From GCA-2733415 sp965178635 (GTDB lineage: Bacteria > Bacteroidota > Bacteroidia > Flavobacteriales > Flavobacteriaceae): a stretch of 64,000 bases of DNA. The notes under the pieces are model-generated. The model was not told where the DNA came from. It did not search any database and saw only the letters and a program-made list of their open reading frames with translations. A program made the position numbers and the translations under genes. This document shows, in pieces, positions 58,364 through 64,000 of the stretch; within the stretch, counting starts at the first letter, position 1; each line of letters begins with the position of its first letter. Location of the stretch: contig CBCXVT010000036.1 of NCBI GenBank assembly GCA_965178635.1, positions 163,169 to 227,168 of the forward strand. Reading direction: 5' to 3'.

Positions 58364-58636
58364 CTAGTTAACAGCTTTTCCTAAATCAGAACCAGCTTTA
58401 AATTTTACTACATTTTTAGCAGCGATTTTGATAGTTTTACCAGTTTGTGGGTTTCTACCATCTCTTGCAGCTCTGTTAGATACAGACCATGATCCGAATC
58501 CTACTAAAGATACTCTGTTACCTGCTTTTAAAGACCCTTCAACATTTCCTAAGAAAGATTCTAAAGCTTTTTTTGCAGATGCTTTAGAGATTCCTGAATC
58601 AGCTGCCATTGCGTCAATTAATTGTGTTTTGTTCAT
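58364..58636 (-). CDS. HU family DNA-binding protein
   Basis: A 90-residue nucleoid protein that binds and bends DNA as a dimer. It starts MNKTQLIDAMAADSGISKAS, has the conserved GNVEGSLKAGNRVSLVGFGS turn (about 30-50) and the DNA-contacting arm ARDGRNPQTGKTIKIAAKN (with the RNP tip) near 57-75. The length is exactly that of HU. A good TTG-N19-TAAATTTG promoter lies 65 bases upstream, and a strong terminator follows. Confidence 0.96.
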   Translation of the reverse strand: MNKTQLIDAMAADSGISKASAKKALESFLGNVEGSLKAGNRVSLVGFGSWSVSNRAARDGRNPQTGKTIKIAAKNVVKFKAGSDLGKAVN

Positions 58637-58700
58637 AATAATAATTTTAAAAATTTAATAATTAATGTTGGTTGGTAATAGTTGATAACTAAATCCTCTA

Positions 58701-58730
58701 CAAATTTATACGGATTTTGTTCTCATGCAA
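58701..58730 (-). promoter_or_regulatory. predicted HU gene promoter
   Basis: On the minus strand TTG (58728-58730), 19-base spacer and TAAATTTG (58701-58708) match the Bacteroidota consensus. Confidence 0.6.
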
Positions 58731-58834
58731 GTAAATACAAGGGAAAAGCAGTTATTTGTTAATAACTAAAGACAATTGTTAATAAAACTCACTTAAAAAC
58801 ATTGCTTTTAAGTGAGGTCAGTGATAGTAAGGGA

Positions 58835-59782
58835 TTAGCGCATTTTTGACTTGTCACTAAAAGTAAACCCATTTAGTAAGGCTTTTATCTCCATTTTTTT
58901 CTTTCCTGGAAGTTGTAAAACTAACAAGTTAAGGTAACCATCTTTTACAGCGACTTTTACAGAAGTTTTGTCAGAAACGATTGTTCCAGCTTCATAGTTA
59001 TGTTGTTCAATAATCTTAGCAACTTCAAATAGTTTCACTGCTAATATTGAATCATCAATACATAATTCCGACCAGGCAGCTGGATAAGGGCTTAAGCCTC
59101 TTATTTTGTTGTAAATTGTATCTATAGGTTGTTGCCAATCAATCTTACAGGTGTGTTTATGTATTTTATATGCTGTTCTAATGTTTTCAACCTCTGGTTG
59201 GATATAGGTTTCTATTGTATTGTTTTCAATTGCAGCTACAGTTTTTAAAACTAATTGACTACCATTGACCATTAATTTATCATGTAAACTTCCTGCATTT
59301 TCGGTAGGTGTAATTTCTAGTTCTTCTTGCATGATGATTTCACCAGTATCAATTTTCTCATCAATAAAGAAAGTGGTAATTCCGGTTTTTGTTTCACCAT
59401 TTATTAATGCCCAGTTTATTGGTGCCGCCCCACGATAATGTGGTAAAAGTGAAGCGTGTAAATTGAATGTTCCAAATTCTGGCATTTTCCAGACTACTTC
59501 AGGTAACATTCTAAAGGCCACAATAATCTGTAAGTTTGCATTCAGTGCTTTTAATTCATCTAAAAAATCTTGATCTTTTAAATTTGTTGGTTGTAATACA
59601 GGTAGCTCTTGTGAAGTAGCATATTTCTTTACAGCAGATTGATTTAATTTCTGACCTCTACCTGCCGGCCTATCTGGCGCAGTTATAACACCTACAATAT
59701 TATAGTTATTCTCAACTAAGGTTTTTAATGTGGCAACAGCAAAATCTGGCGTTCCCATAAATACAATATTTAATTTACTCAT
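58835..59782 (-). CDS. fmt: methionyl-tRNA formyltransferase
   Basis: A 315-residue enzyme that formylates initiator Met-tRNA using 10-formyl-THF. The start is set at 59782 (MSKLNIVFMGTPDFAVATLK), the normal N-terminus; an in-frame start at 59821 would add 13 residues. The active-site motif is FNLHASLLPHYRGAAPINWA (about 107-126), with the catalytic Asn and His, followed by GITTFFIDEKIDTGEII. The C-terminal tRNA-binding beta barrel ends with LLNGFTFSDKSKMR. Monocistronic; its neighbours are separated by terminator-like repeats. Confidence 0.97.
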   Translation of the reverse strand: MSKLNIVFMGTPDFAVATLKTLVENNYNIVGVITAPDRPAGRGQKLNQSAVKKYATSQELPVLQPTNLKDQDFLDELKALNANLQIIVAFRMLPEVVWKMPEFGTFNLHASLLPHYRGAAPINWALINGETKTGITTFFIDEKIDTGEIIMQEELEITPTENAGSLHDKLMVNGSQLVLKTVAAIENNTIETYIQPEVENIRTAYKIHKHTCKIDWQQPIDTIYNKIRGLSPYPAAWSELCIDDSILAVKLFEVAKIIEQHNYEAGTIVSDKTSVKVAVKDGYLNLLVLQLPGKKKMEIKALLNGFTFSDKSKMR

Positions 59783-59850
59783 TATTGTTCTGTTTATAAG
59801 GTGTGGTGTTATTTTATACAAAAATAGTGATCTCTTAAAGTTTTACAAGC

Positions 59851-59889
59851 ATAAAAAAATCATTTCAGGACATGAAATGATTTTTTTAT
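59851..59889 (-). terminator. terminator after DUF349 gene
   Basis: ATAAAAAAATCATTTCA pairs exactly with TGAAATGATTTTTTTAT (17 bp) around GGACA; T run on the minus strand. Confidence 0.85.
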
Positions 59890-59917
59890 ATCTAAGTAAA
59901 GTTTAACGGTATCAGTT

Positions 59918-61801
59918 TTATGCAAATAAAGCTTTTACTTGTTGTAGTTTTTGCTTCCAGGAAGCCAAACTTTTCTTGTGTAGGTCAATTTTTTTATGAA
60001 CTTCCTTAACTAAAGGGTTGTCTGCTTTTGCATTTGCAAAGAATCCTAAGTTGTTTTCTAACTGATTGATTTCAGATTTTACCTCGTCGACTTTACGTTT
60101 TACAAATAATAGTTCGTTTTCTAAAGCGCGTTGATCGCCTTCTAAAGCACTGATTTTATTATTGTATCTAATAATGTCAGCCTCATTCTTATCCATGTCT
60201 AATTGTCCAAATAGTCCGTCAATAACTTTATTAAAGTTGTCATTGATTTTCTTTTTGTTTCTAGGTACATGACCTAATGATTTCCAATGTGCAATATGAC
60301 CTTTGATAATATTTATTTTCTCATTGTGGTCACCTTCAAGTTTGATGTCTGTCAAGGTAGAAAGGTATGCTTCTTTAGCTGTGTACGCTTCTAATTCTAC
60401 AGCGTTTGCCTCATCTCTTTTTGCGTGTAATCTATCAAAATAAAAGTTACAAGCTTCTTTAAATTGTTTCCATATTTTGTCACTATCTTTTCTTGGTACA
60501 TGACCAATAGTTCTCCAGTCTGCCTGAATTTTCTTCATTAATGGAGTAACTTTCGCAAAATCATCACTCGTATTATTTTCTTTTGCTAGAGTGATCAACG
60601 CTAATTTTTTATTTAAATTTTCAAGCTGATCTTTTTTTAGAGACTTGTAATATGTGTTTTTGTTTTTATTAAAGTCTCTAACCGCTTGTTTAAAACCACT
60701 CCATGTTTTTTCTGTAACCTTACTTGGTACTTTTCCAGCTTTAAAGAACGCTTCTCTTAAGGCTTCTACTTCTTTAATTTTTTCTTGCCAACCTTTATGG
60801 TTTGTAGCTTTTTGAGTGCTGATTTCTTGAATTTTTGAAATCAACTCATTCTTTACAATTAAGTTAGCCTCGTAAATCTTGTCAATGTTTGAATAGTATG
60901 CTTGTCTTTTATTGTGAATTATTTTTGTTGCAGCACTGAATTTATCCCAGATGTCCTCTCTGTGTTCTTTGCCTACGGGTCCAATATCTTCTTTCCAAGA
61001 TTTGTGTAACAATTGTAATTCTCTAAAGGCATACATGACATCATCATGTTGTGATAATTCCTCGGCACGAGCAACAATTTTTTGTTTTTCTTCTAAATTA
61101 TGTTTAAAATCTAAGTCACGTAAATCTCTGTTTAAATGCAAGAAATCATAAAAACGTTCTACGTGATGATGGTATGTATTCCAAACAGTATTATATCTGT
61201 CTCTAGGTATTGCACCTGCTGTTTTCCATTTTTCTTGTAAGTCTTTAAAGTGCTTGTACGTATTATTAATGTCTTCTTCAACGTTTAATAAACCTTTAAT
61301 TTCTTCAATGATTTCAGTTCTTTTAGCAAGATTGTTTTTTAAGCCTTCTTCAAGATTTTTATAATAAGCGTTTCTTAACGTTTTATACTCGCCATAAACT
61401 TTGTTGAAATGATTTTTGGCGTTAGATGTGTATTTGAAATCGATAATATTTCCGCCTTCTGCTAAGAACTCTTCTTTTTTAGTTTCAACTAATTCGGAGT
61501 ATTGGTTATTAAATTCCTCTTTTAATTGATTGAACTGTTTACTGATTGCTTGAACCGGATGATTTTTGACCAAGGATGCAAACTCCTCAACTAAAGCATC
61601 CATATCCATAGAATGGTAATCTTTAGTTTCTACTTCGTGTCTTTTAGAATTATCTTGATCTTCTTGATCTTCTGCATTTTCATTGTCAATTTCTAATAAG
61701 GCATCATCTTGAGTAGGACTTTCTTGAGCAACGTCATTTGTTGCTAATGGTGAGTTTTCCTGTAATCCTTCTGCTTCTTGCAGGTTATCCGTTTCAGACA
61801 T
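59918..61801 (-). CDS. DUF349 repeat protein
   Basis: A 627-residue cytoplasmic, mostly helical protein with a low-complexity acidic N-terminus (about 1-60: NENAEDQEDQDNSKRHEV). From about 150 it has about five DUF349 units, each with a Trp-rich three-helix pattern such as KHFKDLQEKWKTAGAIPRDR, LQLLHKSWKEDIGPVGKEHR, KEVEALREAFFKAGKVPSKV and KKIQADWRTIGHVPRKDSDK. A C-terminal coiled coil (LENELLFVKRKVDEVKSEIN) follows. DUF349 proteins are common in Bacteroidota and Actinobacteria; the molecular function is not established. Confidence 0.9.
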   Translation of the reverse strand: MSETDNLQEAEGLQENSPLATNDVAQESPTQDDALLEIDNENAEDQEDQDNSKRHEVETKDYHSMDMDALVEEFASLVKNHPVQAISKQFNQLKEEFNNQYSELVETKKEEFLAEGGNIIDFKYTSNAKNHFNKVYGEYKTLRNAYYKNLEEGLKNNLAKRTEIIEEIKGLLNVEEDINNTYKHFKDLQEKWKTAGAIPRDRYNTVWNTYHHHVERFYDFLHLNRDLRDLDFKHNLEEKQKIVARAEELSQHDDVMYAFRELQLLHKSWKEDIGPVGKEHREDIWDKFSAATKIIHNKRQAYYSNIDKIYEANLIVKNELISKIQEISTQKATNHKGWQEKIKEVEALREAFFKAGKVPSKVTEKTWSGFKQAVRDFNKNKNTYYKSLKKDQLENLNKKLALITLAKENNTSDDFAKVTPLMKKIQADWRTIGHVPRKDSDKIWKQFKEACNFYFDRLHAKRDEANAVELEAYTAKEAYLSTLTDIKLEGDHNEKINIIKGHIAHWKSLGHVPRNKKKINDNFNKVIDGLFGQLDMDKNEADIIRYNNKISALEGDQRALENELLFVKRKVDEVKSEINQLENNLGFFANAKADNPLVKEVHKKIDLHKKSLASWKQKLQQVKALFA

Positions 61802-61945
61802 AGTAAGTTTGGTTTTTGTGTTGTAAAAGTTGATTCTAATGATAAAATTAGATAACTAGGTCAATTTCAACTCGAAAGATAGTAAAACCCTTAGTAAAAT
61901 ACCAAATTCATAAAACGAAATAAAGGAAGATTTAATATGTAAGCA

Positions 61946-62704
61946 CTATTTATTCCAAATTTGCCACGCTTTTTCAGCTTGAAGTTGCAGCATTTTTAAA
62001 CCATTGCAAGTTGTTGCGCCGTTTTCGCGTCCTTTTCTAAGGAAAGTTGTCTCTTCTGGATTGTAAATTAAATCATACAATAAATGTGTGTTTGAAATTG
62101 CCTGATAAGGTATATTAGGACATTCATCAATATTAGGAAATGTTCCTAATGGTGTGCAATTAATGATAATTTGGTGTTCTTTGATAATGGTTTCTGTTAA
62201 TGAGTTGTAATTGAAATTGTCATCTGTTTTACGTGATACAAATTGATAAGGTAAGTGTAGCTTTTTTAAAGCAAATGCAATTGCTTTTGAAGCACCACCT
62301 GTTCCTAAAATCAGTGCTTTTTTGTGGTGTTTTTCTAATAAAGGAAGTATGGATTTTCGAAACCCATATTCATCAGTATTATAGCCTTTAAGTTTGCCTT
62401 TTTTTGTGATTCTAATAGTATTGATAGCTCCTATTCTAATAGCTTTACTATTTACTTTATCTAAATATGGGATAATGTCTTCCTTGTAAGGTATAGTTAC
62501 ATTTAATCCTTGTATTGAATGAGTTGATTTGAAAATTTCAGGAAACTCATCAATAGTGTTTAAGTCAAAATTCACATATGATGTGTTTTCAATACGTTCA
62601 GATTCAAACTTTTTAGAGAAATGGTTTTTAGAAAATGAATATGAGATGTTTTTCCCTATTAATCCGTAGGTTTTATGTTGTTGTGACGTTTTCTTTATTG
62701 CCAT
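61946..62704 (-). CDS. aroE: shikimate dehydrogenase
   Basis: A 252-residue NADPH-dependent dehydrogenase, 3-dehydroshikimate to shikimate, in aromatic amino acid synthesis. Substrate-binding region: YGLIGKNISYSFSKNHFSKK (about 13-32); catalytic Lys in LNVTIPYKEDI and GAINTIRITKKG. The NADP loop is LILGTGGASKAIAFALKKLH, with NCTPLGTFPN later. The start is ATG at 62704, 32 bases inside the end of the upstream DUF368 gene. A TTG start at 62713 is also in frame. Slightly short compared with E. coli AroE (272). Confidence 0.94.
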   Translation of the reverse strand: MAIKKTSQQHKTYGLIGKNISYSFSKNHFSKKFESERIENTSYVNFDLNTIDEFPEIFKSTHSIQGLNVTIPYKEDIIPYLDKVNSKAIRIGAINTIRITKKGKLKGYNTDEYGFRKSILPLLEKHHKKALILGTGGASKAIAFALKKLHLPYQFVSRKTDDNFNYNSLTETIIKEHQIIINCTPLGTFPNIDECPNIPYQAISNTHLLYDLIYNPEETTFLRKGRENGATTCNGLKMLQLQAEKAWQIWNK

Positions 62705-63692
62705 ACCATTCAAGTGTAATTATGATTATGATGCCCAAAGCAATGAAACCCATTGCAGTAAAAGTGTCGGTTGTTAACTCTGGGATATATCTTTTGTAAT
62801 CTTCTATTATTTTTTCATTATGGTTAGTTAATATAAACGAACCATCTGCTGTAGTTTTATATATGGTGTTTTTCCATGGCCAAACCACGCCAAGTGAGCC
62901 AATAATAAACCCTTTAATAACAGCAATAGTTTGGATTTTAAATTTCTGTAATAAATAGCTCATTACATGTGAGAAACTAACCATACCTACTACAGAACCT
63001 GATGTAAATACTGCCAATACCTGTAACATTCGTAGTCTTACTTCGTTTTCTAAAAAGCTATAATCTCCAGTGATAACTTCAGAAAATGTATCATATAAGG
63101 CATTAACAGAGTCAATTAGAAGTAGCACGTAATTTCCGATAATAATTAAAATGAATGACCCAGATAGTCCAGGTAATGTCATTCCTGAGACGCTAATAAT
63201 ACCACATAGAAATACAAAAAATAAATTGTCATTTTCAGTTGCCGGATCTAAAAAACTAATCCCTAATCCAACGATTATTCCTAGTGCTAAAAATGAAATA
63301 GATTGTAAATTCCATTTGCCAAACCGTTTACTAATAGAGTAAATTGAACCTATAATCATTCCGAAAAAGGCACTCCAGACATAGAGTTTAAAGTTTATTA
63401 GTAAAAAATCTAAAAGCTTGGAAACAGTGAAAAAACTCACCAGCATACCTATAATAATGGCTGCTAAAAAGCGCCCGTTAATATAATAGGTAAATGTTTT
63501 AAACCGTCCAGTGAAGAATAATTTTAATGCCGTTTTGTTAACGCGTTGTAAAGAGTAGATAAACTCTTCATAAAAACCAGCTACAAAGGCAACAATTCCA
63601 CCAGAAACACCAGGTACTTTATTTGCAGCACCCATTGCTACACCTTTAAGTATCAGTAATAAATAATCTAATGCTTTTCTTCTAGGTCTCAT
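62673..63692 (-). CDS. DUF368 membrane protein (PopT-type undecaprenyl-phosphate translocase candidate)
   Basis: A 339-residue multi-pass inner-membrane protein of the DUF368 family, with about nine hydrophobic segments. Family signatures are AMGAANKVPGVSGGIVAFVA (about 19-38), the central GIISVSGMTLPGLSGSFILI (about 165-184), and IKGFIIGSLGVVWPWK. DUF368 proteins (PopT of Vibrio cholerae) were reported to recycle the lipid carrier undecaprenyl phosphate across the membrane. That role here is by family only. It follows a second DUF368 gene with an ATGA start-stop overlap, and its end overlaps aroE. Confidence 0.9.
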   Translation of the reverse strand: MRPRRKALDYLLLILKGVAMGAANKVPGVSGGIVAFVAGFYEEFIYSLQRVNKTALKLFFTGRFKTFTYYINGRFLAAIIIGMLVSFFTVSKLLDFLLINFKLYVWSAFFGMIIGSIYSISKRFGKWNLQSISFLALGIIVGLGISFLDPATENDNLFFVFLCGIISVSGMTLPGLSGSFILIIIGNYVLLLIDSVNALYDTFSEVITGDYSFLENEVRLRMLQVLAVFTSGSVVGMVSFSHVMSYLLQKFKIQTIAVIKGFIIGSLGVVWPWKNTIYKTTADGSFILTNHNEKIIEDYKRYIPELTTDTFTAMGFIALGIIIIITLEWYGNKENVTTT

Positions 63693-64000
63693 TCAGTGGT
63701 TTTGGAACCAATTTTTTCTAAGATTAAAATGCTAATAAATCCTACCATCATCAAAATTAATGCAATAACAAAATGATTGTCTAATTGGTATAATTCAGTA
63801 AACTTATTAGGGGAAATACTTTGTTGTAAAACGGGAATTTCTATGCCTTTAGTATCTATTCTTGTTGTTAGAGTTTCTTTCCATGGCCATATTTTATTTA
63901 ATGACCCGATTATAAAGCCTGTTAATGCAGCTAGAGTTGTGTTTTTATAATTAGAGAATAGCCATTTTAAAAGCTTGCTAAAACTTAATAAACCAACAAC
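63689..64000 (-). CDS. second DUF368 membrane protein, N-terminus cut by window end
   Basis: The C-terminal 103 residues of a DUF368 protein, readable in frame from the window edge at 64000 to TGA at 63689-63691. It matches the downstream DUF368 protein over the LTGFIIGSLNKIWPWKETL motif and the final hydrophobic helix (NHFVIALILMMVGFISILIL), but differs in many residues, so it is a diverged tandem paralogue. Its stop overlaps the downstream ATG (AATGA), indicating translational coupling of the two. The start lies outside the window. Confidence 0.85.
   Translation of the reverse strand, partial: VVGLLSFSKLLKWLFSNYKNTTLAALTGFIIGSLNKIWPWKETLTTRIDTKGIEIPVLQQSISPNKFTELYQLDNHFVIALILMMVGFISILILEKIGSKTTE

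Noticed and set aside
1..64000. CRISPR arrays, insertion sequences, prophage or integrase genes
   Set aside because: No evenly spaced repeats, transposase or recombinase motifs were seen on either strand; the only long exact repeat is the 47-bp pair around the hsp20 cassette.

Overview
This window is AT-rich chromosomal DNA of a member of the Bacteroidota, most likely family Flavobacteriaceae. The evidence is Bacteroidota-type promoters (TAnnTTTG boxes before many genes), a secreted nuclease with a type IX secretion C-terminal domain, a single-chain PurL, a CarB without its regulatory domain, an S6-S18-L9 operon without ssb, and families typical of this group (DUF4199, DUF349, DUF368, DUF6495, GlmU-like, SIMPL). 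The genus cannot be fixed from the sequence alone. There is no rRNA, insertion sequence, integrase, CRISPR array or recognisable prophage. The DNA is densely coding, and the longest gene-free stretch (40324-40613, before hsp20) is just under 300 bases.

Layout. 1-8485 (minus strand): acyl-CoA ligase (cut by the window start), GNAT acetyltransferase, purL, T9SS-exported endonuclease I and an RsmB-type rRNA methyltransferase. 8552-11148: a BNR-repeat lipoprotein facing an ECF sigma factor / membrane anti-sigma-like / Spy-like periplasmic triad. 11263-16394: ABC exporter, phosphohexomutase, family 2 glycosyltransferase and a DUF4199 membrane protein. 16534-18067: L31 type B and a GlmU-like protein. 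18122-20736: a tight five-gene run (nucleotide-hydrolase/TIR-like protein, 54-aa membrane peptide, SIMPL protein, 62-aa protein, M24 peptidase). 20812-28347: aldehyde dehydrogenase, then an O-acylation operon (orphan peptide-binding lipoprotein, two SGNH proteins, MBOAT acyltransferase) with three inferred TTG starts. 28425-34455: mtaB, lipoprotein, small acetyltransferase, alpha/beta hydrolase, lytic transglycosylase, half-length TSUP protein and envelope proteins of unknown role. 34720-40323: rpmH, carB, thioesterase, TPR protein and trmH. 40324-41989: an hsp20 cassette that appears to have entered the 3' end of trmH. 42053-49612: two secreted TonB-receptor-like fragments, DEAD-box helicase, rdgB, hpf, rlmH, nadC, yihY and a chalcone-isomerase-like protein. 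49748-58636: priA, LytTR regulator, rpsF-rpsR-rplI, DUF6495, hisS, tRNA-Met, START-like protein, aminotransferase, yqgE and HU. 58835-64000: fmt, DUF349 protein, aroE and two tandem DUF368 genes, the second cut by the window end.

Most genes are housekeeping: translation and RNA modification (L31, L34, S6, S18, L9, hisS, fmt, mtaB, trmH, rlmH, rsmB, hpf), nucleotide and cofactor synthesis (purL, carB, nadC, rdgB), and cell-envelope building and sensing. The most unusual signals are the 47-bp direct repeat of the trmH 3' end around the hsp20 cassette, the compact operon that starts with a predicted nucleotide-processing protein, the O-acylation operon with an orphan peptide-binding lipoprotein, and the barrel-less secreted fragments that resemble pieces of TonB receptors. 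None of these can be called a new system from sequence alone; each is given with a decisive check.
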